From Paracoccaceae bacterium (GTDB taxonomy: Bacteria; Pseudomonadota; Alphaproteobacteria; Rhodobacterales; Rhodobacteraceae): a stretch of DNA of 64,000 bases. Below, one piece after another: positions 50,554 to 59,539 of the stretch. Position 1 is the first letter of the stretch. Every line of letters starts with the position of its first letter. The position numbers and the translations under genes are program-made. The notes under the pieces are model-generated. The model was not told the origin of the DNA, ran no database searches, and worked only from the letters and a program-made list of their open reading frames with translations. The stretch covers positions 185,781-249,780 of the forward strand of contig JAAFAB010000003.1 of assembly GCA_018222585.1 (NCBI GenBank). Reading direction: 5' to 3'.

Positions 50554-51876
50554 ATGAGCACTCCTACCACCGAACCGCGCCAGTCCTGGACCTTCTCGAA
50601 GGAAACCAACGCCGAGATCCGCCGCGCGGCGGCCACCGGCATCTACGACATCCGCGGCGGCGGGGCGAAGCGGCGGGTGCCGCATTTCGACGACCTGCTG
50701 TTCCTCGGCGCCTCGATTTCCCGCTACCCGCTGGAAGGGTATCGTGAAAAATGTGACACCGCTGTCACCCTCGGCACCCGCTTCGCCAAGACGCCGATCG
50801 AGCTGAAGATCCCGATCACCATCGCGGGCATGTCCTTCGGATCGCTCTCGGGCCCGGCGAAAGAGGCGCTTGGCCGTGGCGCCACGCTGGCCGGCACCTC
50901 GACCACCACCGGCGACGGCGGCATGACCGAGGAAGAGCGCGGGCACAGCGAAAAGCTGGTCTACCAGTATCTGCCCTCGCGCTACGGGATGAACCCCGAT
51001 GACCTGCGCCGTGCGGACGCCATCGAAGTGGTCGTCGGCCAGGGCGCCAAGCCCGGCGGCGGCGGCATGTTGCTGGGTCAGAAGATCACCGAGCGGGTCG
51101 CCGGGATGCGCGACCTGCCGCAAGGCATCGACCAGCGGTCCGCCTGCCGTCACCCGGACTGGACCGGCCCGGACGATCTGGAAATCAAGATCCTCGAACT
51201 GCGCGAGATCACCAACTGGGAAAAGCCGATCTACGTCAAAATCGGTGGCGCGCGGCCCTACTACGACACGGCGCTGGCCGCCAAGGCAGGCGCGGACGTG
51301 ATCGTGCTGGACGGCATGCAGGGCGGCACCGCCGCGACTCAGGATGTCTTCATCGAGCATGTCGGCCAGCCGACGCTGGCCTGTATCCGCCCCGCCGTGC
51401 AGGCGCTGCAGGATCTGGGTCTGCACCGCGAGGTGCAGCTGATCGTCTCGGGCGGTATCCGCACCGGGGCGGACGTGGCCAAGGCGCTGGCACTTGGCGC
51501 CGATGCGGTCTCCATCGGTACCGCCGCGCTGGTGGCGCTTGGCGACAATGACCCGAAGTGGGAAGACGAGTACCGGAAGCTGGGCACGACCGCCGGGTCC
51601 TATGACGATTGGCACGAGGGTCGCGACCCCGCCGGCATCACCACCCAGGACCCCGAGCTGATGGCGCGCCTGGATCCCGAGGCCGCCGGACGCCGGCTGC
51701 GCAACTACCTCAACGTGCTGACGCTGGAATGCCAGACCCTCGCCCGGGCCTGCGGCAAGAGCCATGTGCACAATCTTGAGCCGGAAGACCTCTGCGCGCT
51801 GACGATGGAAGCCGCGGCCATGGCGCAGGTGCCGCTTGCCGGCACAAACTGGTGGCCGGGCAAACCGGGCTTCTGA
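50554..51876 (+). CDS. mgsC: FMN-binding glutamate synthase-family subunit (MgsC/GlxD)
   Basis: A 440-aa protein equal to the central FMN/synthase domain of GltB. Blocks are ISRYPLEGYREKCDTAVTLG, ITIAGMSFGSLSGPAKEALGRGA, GQGAKPGGGGMLLGQKIT and GGTAATQDVFIEHVGQPTLA. In the NMG pathway it carries the condensing and reducing step. The ATG at 50554 is preferred to the TTG at 50539. Confidence 0.9.
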   Translation: MSTPTTEPRQSWTFSKETNAEIRRAAATGIYDIRGGGAKRRVPHFDDLLFLGASISRYPLEGYREKCDTAVTLGTRFAKTPIELKIPITIAGMSFGSLSGPAKEALGRGATLAGTSTTTGDGGMTEEERGHSEKLVYQYLPSRYGMNPDDLRRADAIEVVVGQGAKPGGGGMLLGQKITERVAGMRDLPQGIDQRSACRHPDWTGPDDLEIKILELREITNWEKPIYVKIGGARPYYDTALAAKAGADVIVLDGMQGGTAATQDVFIEHVGQPTLACIRPAVQALQDLGLHREVQLIVSGGIRTGADVAKALALGADAVSIGTAALVALGDNDPKWEDEYRKLGTTAGSYDDWHEGRDPAGITTQDPELMARLDPEAAGRRLRNYLNVLTLECQTLARACGKSHVHNLEPEDLCALTMEAAAMAQVPLAGTNWWPGKPGF

Positions 51877-51928
51877 GCAGGCGGCGGGGAGCACTCCCCG
51901 CCGTTCCCCGTTCAGGCAGGCGCGGGAC

Positions 51929-51946
51929 GGTGGGATCTCTCCCACC
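51929..51946. repeat. Intergenic palindrome, GGTGGGA subtype
   Basis: GGTGGGA-TCTC-TCCCACC followed by CTGCG, in the mgsC-gmaS spacer. Confidence 0.7.
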
Positions 51947-51967
51947 CTGCGCCAGCCCCAACCTCAG

Positions 51968-51985
51968 GGTGGATGCCACTCCACC
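51968..51985. repeat. Intergenic palindrome, GGTGGAT subtype
   Basis: GGTGGATGCCACTCCACC, 21 bases after the previous element; both subtypes occur side by side here. Confidence 0.6.
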
Positions 51986-52040
51986 GATCGACAAAACGAC
52001 AGGGGGCGAACCCCGCGACCCGACAGGGAAAGGACATGCA

Positions 52041-53357
52041 ATGACGGATCTCGCAGCCTTCGCGAAAGAGAAGGGCGTCAAGTACTTCATGATCTCCTAC
52101 ACCGACCTCTTCGGCGGCCAGCGGGCGAAACTCGTCCCCGCCCAGGCCATCGGGGATATGGTCGAGGATGGTGCGGGCTTTGCAGGCTTTGCCACCTGGC
52201 TGGACTTGACCCCCGCCCATCCCGACATGCTGGCGGTGCCGGACCCCTCGACCGTGATCCAGCTGCCCTGGAGGCCCGAGGTCGCCTGGGTTGCCGCCAA
52301 CTGCGTGATGGAGGGCGAGGATGTCGCCCAGGCCCCGCGCAACGTGCTGCGCAAGCTTGTCGACGAAGCCGCCAAGGAAGGCCTGCGCGTCAAGACCGGC
52401 ATCGAGGCCGAGTTCTTCCTGCTCACGCCTGAAGGCGACGTGATCTCCGATCCCTTCGATACCGCCGAGAAGCCCTGTTACGACCAGCAGGCCGTGATGC
52501 GCCGCTATGACGTGATCGCCGAGGTCTGCGACTACATGCTGGACCTGGGCTGGGGCCCCTACCAGAACGACCACGAGGACGCCAACGGCCAGTTCGAGAT
52601 GAACTGGGAATTCGACGACGCCCTGGTCACCGCCGACCGCCACAGCTTCTTCAAGTTCATGGTCAAGTCGGTGGCCGAAAAACACGGCTTCCGCGCCACC
52701 TTCATGCCCAAGCCCATCGAGGGCCTGACGGGCAACGGCTGCCACGCCCATATCTCGGTCTGGGATCTGGACGGCAAGACCAACGCCTTTGCCGGTGACG
52801 CCGGCGGCCAGATCGGCGAGGTCGGCCTGTCCGAGCGCGGCGGCCACTTCCTGGGCGGCATCATGAAGCACGCCGAGGCGCTGGCGGCCCTGACAAACCC
52901 GACGGTGAACAGCTACAAGCGCATCAACGCGCCGCGCACCATGTCGGGCGCCACCTGGGCGCCGAACACCGTCACCTGGACCGGCAACAACCGCACCCAC
53001 ATGGTGCGCGTCCCCGGCCCCGGCCGCTTCGAGCTGCGCCTGCCCGACGGTGCCACCAACCCCTACCTGCTGCAGGCGGTGATCATCGCAGCGGGTCTCT
53101 CGGGCATCCGCTCCAAGGCCGATCCGGGGCCGCGCCACGACATCGACATGTATGCGGAGGGCCACACGATCACCGACGCCCCGCGCCTGCCGCTGAACCT
53201 GCTGGACGCGATCCGCAATTTCCAGGCGGACGAAGAGCTTCAGGCGATGCTGGGCAAGGCGTTCTCGGTCTCCTACGCCAAGATGAAGATGCAGGAATGG
53301 AACAGCTTCGTGTCCCACTTCTCCCGCTGGGAGAAGGACAACACGCTGGATATCTGA
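52041..53357 (+). CDS. gmaS: Glutamine synthetase-family ligase, probable gamma-glutamylmethylamide synthetase
   Basis: A 438-aa GlnT-type glutamine synthetase homologue. Blocks are the N-terminal YFMISYTDLFGGQRAKLVP, the metal-binding GIEAEFFLLTPEGD, NDHEDANGQFEMNWEF, and the ATP/glutamate site FMPKPIEGLTGNGCHAHISV, then NSYKRINAP and FELRLPDGATNPYL. Databases call both GlnT and GMAS type III glutamate-ammonia ligase. Location between mgsABC and the mgd genes favours GMAS, which ligates methylamine to glutamate. The ATG at 52041 has an AAAGGA box. Confidence 0.85.
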   Translation: MTDLAAFAKEKGVKYFMISYTDLFGGQRAKLVPAQAIGDMVEDGAGFAGFATWLDLTPAHPDMLAVPDPSTVIQLPWRPEVAWVAANCVMEGEDVAQAPRNVLRKLVDEAAKEGLRVKTGIEAEFFLLTPEGDVISDPFDTAEKPCYDQQAVMRRYDVIAEVCDYMLDLGWGPYQNDHEDANGQFEMNWEFDDALVTADRHSFFKFMVKSVAEKHGFRATFMPKPIEGLTGNGCHAHISVWDLDGKTNAFAGDAGGQIGEVGLSERGGHFLGGIMKHAEALAALTNPTVNSYKRINAPRTMSGATWAPNTVTWTGNNRTHMVRVPGPGRFELRLPDGATNPYLLQAVIIAAGLSGIRSKADPGPRHDIDMYAEGHTITDAPRLPLNLLDAIRNFQADEELQAMLGKAFSVSYAKMKMQEWNSFVSHFSRWEKDNTLDI

Positions 53358-53394
53358 CCGAACCTCTCCCCGTTGGCCGCAAGGCCAGCGACTT

Positions 53395-53422
53395 GGCCCG
53401 GACATCTGTCCGGGCCTTTTTT
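53395..53422 (+). terminator. Strong rho-independent terminator after gmaS
   Basis: Stem GGCCCGGAC-ATCT-GTCCGGGCC directly followed by TTTTTT; the best terminator in the window. Confidence 0.92.
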
Positions 53423-53432
53423 GTCGGGGGGA

Positions 53433-54395
53433 TCAACCCCGCACCCCGCTCGGCGCCTGGCCGTAGGCCTTCCCGAAGGCTTCGGCGAAATGGGCCTGGC
53501 TGACAAAGCCGGTCATCTGCGCGATCTCGCCCACCGACAGGCCGGGGCGCGCCAGCAACTCTTTCGCCGTGGCCAGGCGGATACCCCGGTAGAGCGCCAT
53601 CACCGACAGTCCCGTCGCCGCGCGGGTCTGGCGTTGCAGCTGGCGAGACGAAAGCCCCGACAGACCCGCCAGTTGCCCCAGGTCCAGCGGGTCGGCGATA
53701 TGGCTCTCCATCAGCGCGACAGCGGCCTCGACGGCGGCGGGCAGGTCTCCGTAGCGGGCCGCCAGAGAGCCCTGCTGCGGCGCGTCGGGAGGGCGGATCT
53801 CGGTCTGGATGAACCAGTCGGCGATGCGCTGCGCAAAGCGGGTGCCATGGTCGCGGGCGATCACCGCGTGCATCATGTCCAGCGGAGAGGTCCCCCCGGC
53901 GCAGGTGTAGCGGTCGCGGTCGATCAGGAACAGGCGGCGTTCCAGCAGCAGGGCGGGCCAGGCGGCGCGGATCTCGGCCTCGTGGTGCCAGTGGGCGGTG
54001 AAACGGTAACCCTCCAGCAACCCGGCAGAGGCCAGCACCACCGCCCCGCCCGAGATCCCGCCAAGCGCCACCCCGGCCCGCGCCTGCCGGCCCAGCCAGG
54101 CGAACAACGCCGGATCCCGCAGCGCCATCGGGTCGCCCCCCGCCACGACAAACAGCATGTCCAGATGGCCGGGCGCCTGCGTGTAGGGCACCGAAGGGAA
54201 GGCCGCGCCGACCGAAGAGCGCCCCTCGTTCCCCGGCCGGTGCAGCGTCTGCATCTCGTAGAGCGGCGCGGGGGCGAACAGATTCGCGGCCCGGAACGGC
54301 TCCATCGCGGCGGCGGTGGACATCAGCGCATAGCCATCCAGCAGCAGGAAGCCGAGCCTGCGCGCTTGTCCTTCTTGCGAAACTCTATGTCCCAT
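53433..54395 (-). CDS. GlxA-type AraC-family regulator (PfpI/DJ-1 plus HTH)
   Basis: A 320-aa regulator. The N-terminal DJ-1/PfpI-like amidotransferase-fold domain spans residues about 12-190 (LGFLLLDGYALMSTAAAMEPFRAAN, FVVAGGDP, ALGGISGGAVVLASAGLL). A C-terminal AraC double HTH follows (LAGLSGLSSRQLQRQTRAATG ... GEIAQMTGFVSQAHFAEAFGKAYG). It is related to GbdR/CdhR-type activators of betaine and methylamine catabolism and is divergent from the mgd/sox genes, which it probably controls. Confidence 0.92.
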   Translation of the reverse strand: MGHRVSQEGQARRLGFLLLDGYALMSTAAAMEPFRAANLFAPAPLYEMQTLHRPGNEGRSSVGAAFPSVPYTQAPGHLDMLFVVAGGDPMALRDPALFAWLGRQARAGVALGGISGGAVVLASAGLLEGYRFTAHWHHEAEIRAAWPALLLERRLFLIDRDRYTCAGGTSPLDMMHAVIARDHGTRFAQRIADWFIQTEIRPPDAPQQGSLAARYGDLPAAVEAAVALMESHIADPLDLGQLAGLSGLSSRQLQRQTRAATGLSVMALYRGIRLATAKELLARPGLSVGEIAQMTGFVSQAHFAEAFGKAYGQAPSGVRG

Positions 54396-54454
54396 AAACG
54401 AAAGATATGCCGCAGGTCGCGCGGTATCACAAGGAGACAGGCAAGGGATGCGAC

Positions 54455-55705
54455 ATGCGGTTTTCCGGCTTCAAGGTGGTGAAAGAGGCGCTGACCGGGC
54501 ACAGGGGCTGGAAGCCCCTGTGGCGCGATCCGGCACCACAGACCCATTACGACATCATCATCGTCGGCGGCGGCGGCCACGGGCTTGCCACCGCCTACCA
54601 CCTTGCCGCCACCTTCGGGCAGGCCCGTATCGCGGTGCTGGAAAAGGGCTGGCTGGGTGGCGGCAACATCGGGCGCAACACCACGATCATCCGCTCGAAC
54701 TACCTGCTACCGGGCAATGAACCCTTTTACGAGTTCTCCATGAAGCTCTGGGAGAGCATGGAGCAGGCCCTGAACTTCAACGCCATGGTCAGCCAGCGCG
54801 GCATCCTCAACCTGTGCCATACGGATGCGCAGCGTGATGCCTTCCGCCGACGCGGCAACGCCATGCTGCTGGCCGGCGCCGATGCCGAGCTGCTGGACCG
54901 CGACGGCGTGCGCGCCATGGCGCCCTTCCTGAACTTCGACAACGCCCGCTTCCCGATCAAGGGCGGGCTGCTGCAACGGCGCGCCGGCACGGCGCGGCAC
55001 GACGGTGTCGCCTGGGGCTATGCCCGCGCCGCCGACCAGCGCGGCGTCGACATCCTCCAGAACTGCGAAGTGACCGGCTTCCGCATCGAGAACGGCACCG
55101 TGAAGGGGGTCGAGACCTCGCGCGGGTACATCGGCGCGGGGAAGGTCGGCGTCGCCGTGGCGGGCTCTTCCGGGCGGGTGATGCAGATGGCCGGGATGCG
55201 CCTGCCGATCGAAAGCCACGTCTTGCAGGCCTTCGTCAGCGAGGGGCTGAAGCCGGTGATCCCCGGCGTCATCACCTTCGGCGCGGGGCATTTCTATGTC
55301 AGCCAGTCCGACAAGGGCGGGCTGGTCTTCGGCGGCGACATCGACGGCTACAACTCCTACGCGCAGCGCGGCAACCTGCCGGTGGTCGAGGACGTGGCCG
55401 AGGGCGGCATGGCGCTGATGCCGATGATCGGCCGCGCCAGACTGCTGCGTATGTGGGGCGGCGTCATGGACATGTCGATGGACGGCTCGCCCATCTTGGA
55501 CCGTACGGATGTCGACGGTCTCTTCTTCAACGGCGGCTGGTGCTACGGCGGTTTCAAGGCCACCCCGGCCTCTGGCTACTGCTTCGCGCATCTGTTGGCC
55601 ACCGGCCGCCCGCACGAGACCGCCGCCGCCTACCGCCTGGACCGCTTCGCCCGCGGTCATGTCATCGACGAAAAGGGCGTTGGCGCCCAGCCCAACCTGC
55701 ACTGA
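54455..55705 (+). CDS. mgdA: Sarcosine oxidase beta/N-methylglutamate dehydrogenase subunit A
   Basis: A 416-aa FAD protein equal to SoxB of heterotetrameric sarcosine oxidase. It has the dinucleotide fold DIIIVGGGGHGLATAYHL (residues about 32-49), WLGGGNIGRNTTIIRSNYL, HFYVSQSDKGGLVFGGDIDGYNSY and the C-terminal FNGGWCYGGFKATPASG. The mgs-gmaS neighbourhood suggests oxidative demethylation of N-methylglutamate rather than sarcosine, but sequence alone does not separate them. The ATG at 54455 has an AAGGGA box; the upstream ATG at 54407 is less likely. Confidence 0.88.
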   Translation: MRFSGFKVVKEALTGHRGWKPLWRDPAPQTHYDIIIVGGGGHGLATAYHLAATFGQARIAVLEKGWLGGGNIGRNTTIIRSNYLLPGNEPFYEFSMKLWESMEQALNFNAMVSQRGILNLCHTDAQRDAFRRRGNAMLLAGADAELLDRDGVRAMAPFLNFDNARFPIKGGLLQRRAGTARHDGVAWGYARAADQRGVDILQNCEVTGFRIENGTVKGVETSRGYIGAGKVGVAVAGSSGRVMQMAGMRLPIESHVLQAFVSEGLKPVIPGVITFGAGHFYVSQSDKGGLVFGGDIDGYNSYAQRGNLPVVEDVAEGGMALMPMIGRARLLRMWGGVMDMSMDGSPILDRTDVDGLFFNGGWCYGGFKATPASGYCFAHLLATGRPHETAAAYRLDRFARGHVIDEKGVGAQPNLH

Positions 55706-55712
55706 GGTTCCC

Positions 55713-55988
55713 ATGCTGATTCCGCACCCGCTCCTCGGTCCGCGCGACGCGCAGGAGTTCACCTACCTCGGCGATGCCGCGCTGCTGAACCGCCCCGACC
55801 CCGCCTCGGGCACAGCCGCCTTCTGCGACTACGTCTACCTGCGCGACAATCCGGCGGGGACGCATCGAGAGTTGTGGTATCACGAGTACGGAGACCGCTC
55901 CTGGCTGCTGGTGACCCGGGACACGCTGAGCCATGAAATCCTCGACGTGCGGCTGGCCCGCGAGGTGAAGACAGGCGGCACGGCATGA
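55713..55988 (+). CDS. mgdB: Sarcosine oxidase delta/N-methylglutamate dehydrogenase subunit B
   Basis: A 91-aa small subunit matching SoxD: LIPHPLLGPRDAQEFTYLGDA at the N-terminus and HRELWYHEYGDRSWLLVTRDT in the middle. SoxD normally binds Zn through Cys and His residues. Here only one Cys (FCDYVYLRD) and a few His are present, and the CPxCG motif found in many SoxD proteins is replaced by HPLLG. It overlaps the alpha-subunit gene by four bases. Confidence 0.88.
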   Translation: MLIPHPLLGPRDAQEFTYLGDAALLNRPDPASGTAAFCDYVYLRDNPAGTHRELWYHEYGDRSWLLVTRDTLSHEILDVRLAREVKTGGTA

Positions 55989-58915
55989 CACAGACCAGGC
56001 TTCCGGGCGGGCTGATCGACCGCAACCAGCCGCTCTCCTTCACCTTCAACGGCAGGAAGCTGCAGGGATATCAGGGTGATACCCTGGCCTCGGCGCTGAT
56101 GGCCAATGACATCCGGCTGGTGGCGCGCAGTTTCAAGTACCATCGTCCGCGCGGCATCTTCAGCGCCGGCTCGGAAGAGCCGAACGCCCTGCTGACCCTC
56201 GGCGAGGGCGCCGATGCCGACCCCAACACCCGTGCCACCGTCGTGCCCCTGCGCGAGGGGCTGGTTGCCCGCAGCCAGAACCATGCGGGTCCGCTTGGCT
56301 GGGACCTCTGGTCGGTCAACGACCTTGCCGCGCCCTTCTTCGCCGCCGGGTTCTACTACAAGACCTTCATGTGGCCGCGCGCCTTCTGGGAAAAGCTCTA
56401 CGAGCCCGCCATCCGCCGCGCCGCCGGTCTGGGCGCCCTGTCGCAGCTGCCCGACCCCGAGACCTACGACAAGGGCTTCCTCCATTGCGACCTGCTGGTG
56501 ATCGGCGGCGGCGCGGCTGGCCTCTCCGCCGCGCTGACCGCCGGCCGTGCGGGGGCGAATGTGATCCTCGCCGATGAGGATCTGCGCCTTGGCGGCCGCC
56601 TTCTGGCCGAAAGCGATCCGCTGGACGATGCCCCCGCCGCCGACTGGGTGGCCCGGGCCGAGGCAGAGCTGCGCGCCCTGCCCAATGTCCGCGTGATGCC
56701 CCGCACCACGGTCTTCGGCGTCTACGATCACGGCGTCTACGGCGCGGTCGAGCAGGTCTCGGACCTGCCCGGCGCGGCGTTGCGCCAGACCCTGTGGCGG
56801 ATCACCGCAAAGCGCGCCGTCATGGCCACCGGCGCCACCGAGCGTCACATCCCCTTCCGCGACAACGACCGCCCCGGCATCCTGCTGGCCGGTGCCATGC
56901 GTGCCTATGCAAACCGCTGGGCCGTGGCGCCCGCACGCGGCAAGGTGGCGATCTTCACCAACAATGACGACGGGCACCGTACGGCTCTGGATCTTCAGGC
57001 CAAGGGCGTCGACCTGCTGGGCGTCATCGACAGCCGGACCGGCGCGCGCCCCTTCGGCGACTATCCGATCTTCGCCGGTGGCCGCGTCACCGGCACCTCG
57101 GGCCGCAGGGGCCTGCGCGCCATCCGCCTCGCCTGGAACGGCCGCGAGGAAGAACTTGCCTGTGCCGCCCTCGGCGTCTCGGGCGGGTGGAACCCGAACA
57201 TCCAGCTGGCCTCGCACCACCGGGGCCGCCCGCAATGGGATGCGGCGCGCCTCGCCTTCCTCGCCCAAGGCGGACCCGAGGGGCTGATCCCCGCCGGGGC
57301 CGCTGCGGGCGAAGGCTCGACGCACCATGCGCTGACGTCCGGACACCATGCGGCAGCGGATGCCCTGCGCCAGCTTGGCCTGACCACCCCCGCCCCCGCC
57401 CTGCCCCGCGCCGAAGACCGTCAGGGCGGCGCCGAGGCCTTCTGGCATGTGCCCGGCAAGGGGCGCGCCTGGGTGGATTTCCAGAACGATGTCACGGTGA
57501 AGGACATCAAGCTGGCGCATCAAGAGAACATGCGTTCCGTCGAGCACCTGAAACGCTGGACCACGCTGGGCATGGCGACCGACCAGGGCAAGACCTCGAA
57601 CGTCACCGCGCTGGCGGTGATGGCCGAGCTGACCGGCCGCAGCATCCCCGAAACCGGTACCACGATCTTCCGTCCGCCCTACACGCCCGTCAGCCTCTCT
57701 GTGCTGGGCGGCGGCGATACGGGGGCGCATTTCCGGCCCACCCGTCTGACCCCGACCCATGCCTGGGCCAAGGCCCAGGGCGCGCTGTTCGTCGAGGCGG
57801 GCCAGTGGATGCGGGCGCAGTATTTCCCCCGGCCCGGCGAAACCCACTGGCGGCAAAGCGTCGATCGCGAGGTTCTGGCGGTGCGCGCCGGGGTCGGCCT
57901 CTGCGATGTGACCACCCTGGGCAAGATCGACGTGCAGGGCGCCGATGCGGGCGAATTCCTCAACCGCATCTACGCCAACATGATGGGCACGCTGGCGGTC
58001 GGCAAGGTGCGTTACGGGCTGATGCTGCGCGAGGACGGCTTTGCCTATGACGACGGCACCTGCGCCCGGCTGGGCGAGTCGCACTACGTCGTCACCACCA
58101 CCACGTCCAATGCCGGGCTGGTGCTGCGCACCATGGAGTTCGCCCGCCAGTGCCTCTGGCCCGACCTGGACGTGACGCTGATCTCGACCACCGACGCCTG
58201 GGCGCAGATCGCCGTGGCCGGGCCGAACGCCCGCCGCCTGCTGAGCCGCGTCGTCGACGGCTTCGACCTCTCGAACGAAACCTTCCCCTTCATGGCCTGC
58301 GCCGAACTGACGGTGGCGAAGGGCTGCCCGGCGCGGTTGTTCCGCATCTCCTTTTCCGGGGAACTGGCCTATGAGATCGCCGTGCCCGCCCGCTACGGCC
58401 AGGCGCTGATGGACCGGCTGATGCGTGAGGGCGCCGACCTTGGCGTCACGCCCTACGGGACCGAGGCGCTTTCGGTCCTGCGGATCGAGAAGGGCCATGC
58501 CGCCGGGGCCGAGCTGAACGGCCAGACCACGGCGCTGATGCTGGGGCTTGGGCGCATGGTGTCGCAGAAGAAGGACAGCATCGGCGCGGTGATGTCGCGG
58601 CGCGAGGGGCTGGCGCAGGATACGCGGCGGCTGGTCGGACTGCAGGCGGTTGATCCGGCGCGGCCGCTGCCCGCCGGATCGCATTTGTTCCGCGAAGGGG
58701 CCGCGCGCGACACCGCGACGGATCAGGGCTGGATCACCTCGGCCTGCTATTCGCCCCACGTCGGCGGCCATATCGCGCTCGGCTTCCTGGAAGAGGGCGA
58801 CACCCGGCTGGGCGAGATTGTGATCGCCGCCAACCCGCTGCAGGGAACAGAGGCCGCCTGCCGGGTCGTCCCGGCCCAATTCGTCGACCCCGAAGGAGGA
58901 CGCCTGCGTGACTGA
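55985..58915 (+). CDS. mgdC: Sarcosine oxidase alpha/N-methylglutamate dehydrogenase subunit C
   Basis: A 976-aa protein with an N-terminal 2Fe-2S-like fold region (residues about 15-100; FTFNGRKLQGYQGDTLASALMAN). An NAD-binding domain follows (LLVIGGGAAGLSAALTAGRAGANVILAD, about 170-195), and the C-terminal GcvT-type folate domain starts at about 620. That domain includes YGLMLREDGFAYDDGTCARLG, VAGPNARRLLSRV and TPYGTEALSVLRIEKGHA. The folate domain captures the released C1 unit as methylene-THF. It is translationally coupled on both sides. Confidence 0.93.
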   Translation: MTQTRLPGGLIDRNQPLSFTFNGRKLQGYQGDTLASALMANDIRLVARSFKYHRPRGIFSAGSEEPNALLTLGEGADADPNTRATVVPLREGLVARSQNHAGPLGWDLWSVNDLAAPFFAAGFYYKTFMWPRAFWEKLYEPAIRRAAGLGALSQLPDPETYDKGFLHCDLLVIGGGAAGLSAALTAGRAGANVILADEDLRLGGRLLAESDPLDDAPAADWVARAEAELRALPNVRVMPRTTVFGVYDHGVYGAVEQVSDLPGAALRQTLWRITAKRAVMATGATERHIPFRDNDRPGILLAGAMRAYANRWAVAPARGKVAIFTNNDDGHRTALDLQAKGVDLLGVIDSRTGARPFGDYPIFAGGRVTGTSGRRGLRAIRLAWNGREEELACAALGVSGGWNPNIQLASHHRGRPQWDAARLAFLAQGGPEGLIPAGAAAGEGSTHHALTSGHHAAADALRQLGLTTPAPALPRAEDRQGGAEAFWHVPGKGRAWVDFQNDVTVKDIKLAHQENMRSVEHLKRWTTLGMATDQGKTSNVTALAVMAELTGRSIPETGTTIFRPPYTPVSLSVLGGGDTGAHFRPTRLTPTHAWAKAQGALFVEAGQWMRAQYFPRPGETHWRQSVDREVLAVRAGVGLCDVTTLGKIDVQGADAGEFLNRIYANMMGTLAVGKVRYGLMLREDGFAYDDGTCARLGESHYVVTTTTSNAGLVLRTMEFARQCLWPDLDVTLISTTDAWAQIAVAGPNARRLLSRVVDGFDLSNETFPFMACAELTVAKGCPARLFRISFSGELAYEIAVPARYGQALMDRLMREGADLGVTPYGTEALSVLRIEKGHAAGAELNGQTTALMLGLGRMVSQKKDSIGAVMSRREGLAQDTRRLVGLQAVDPARPLPAGSHLFREGAARDTATDQGWITSACYSPHVGGHIALGFLEEGDTRLGEIVIAANPLQGTEAACRVVPAQFVDPEGGRLRD

Positions 58916-59459
58916 CCTGATCCCGATGGCCGCCCTTGGCGCCACCCCCGTGCGGGCCAGTTTCGGGCCGCTGACCCTGACCGAGGAGGAGGGGCTGACC
59001 CTTGTATCGCTGGCTCTGCCGGTCGGGTTCGACGCCTCTGTGACCGAGGTGCCCCTTCCCGGTCCCGGCGGCTATGCCATTGGTACAACGTCCGTTTTCT
59101 GGACAGGGCCGAACCAGTGGATGATCGAGACCCGTGACCTCGACGCGACGAGCCGCGCCCTTGCCCCCCTTCCAGACGCCCGTACGACCGTGCAGAGCGA
59201 TGGCTGGGTCAGCTTCCGCATCACCTCTGAGGCGGGGGCCGCACCGCTGCTGGACCTGGTCACGAAACTGGTCAACCTGCCCGCCGATCAGCTTGCCCCC
59301 GGGCGCGCCACACGCACGCTTCTGCATCATTTGGGCTGCTTCGTGCTCCGCCGATCCGAGACCGAGATGGCCGTGCTGACCCTGCGCTCTGCTGCGGGCA
59401 GCCTGTGGTATGTGCTGAGCGGAGCCGCCGCGCGAATTGCCGCGCAGGAGGCGACTTAG
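58908..59459 (+). CDS. mgdD: Sarcosine oxidase gamma/N-methylglutamate dehydrogenase subunit D
   Basis: A 183-aa gamma subunit of the GcvT-like type (TTSVFWTGPNQWMIETRDL, then GWVSFRITSEAGAAPLLDLVTKL, LLHHLGCFVLRRSETEMAVLTLRSAAGSLW). The GTG at 58908 overlaps the alpha gene by eight bases behind a GAAGGAGG box. It completes the four-subunit set. Confidence 0.88.
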   Translation: MTDLIPMAALGATPVRASFGPLTLTEEEGLTLVSLALPVGFDASVTEVPLPGPGGYAIGTTSVFWTGPNQWMIETRDLDATSRALAPLPDARTTVQSDGWVSFRITSEAGAAPLLDLVTKLVNLPADQLAPGRATRTLLHHLGCFVLRRSETEMAVLTLRSAAGSLWYVLSGAAARIAAQEAT

Positions 59460-59539
59460 CGGCAAGGAGCCCGGATCGGAACTGGACAGGCGCCGCCCGG
59501 GCTGGTTCTGTACCTTCCGTGGGGTACGGAAAGCGGACG

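Noticed and set aside
48972-51876. Housekeeping glutamate synthase (GltBD)
   Set aside because: The three domains are separate small genes, there is no GltD, and they lie with a GlnT/GMAS-type ligase and the sarcosine-oxidase-type set.
55880-58945. 1021-aa minus-strand ORF opposite the sarcosine oxidase alpha gene
   Set aside because: Low-complexity Gly/Arg/Ala antisense frame; the plus strand is an unambiguous SoxA-family protein.
54455-59459. Plain sarcosine oxidase soxBDAG as the only reading
   Set aside because: Not excluded by sequence, but the mgs-gmaS context makes N-methylglutamate dehydrogenase more likely; recorded as the alternative.
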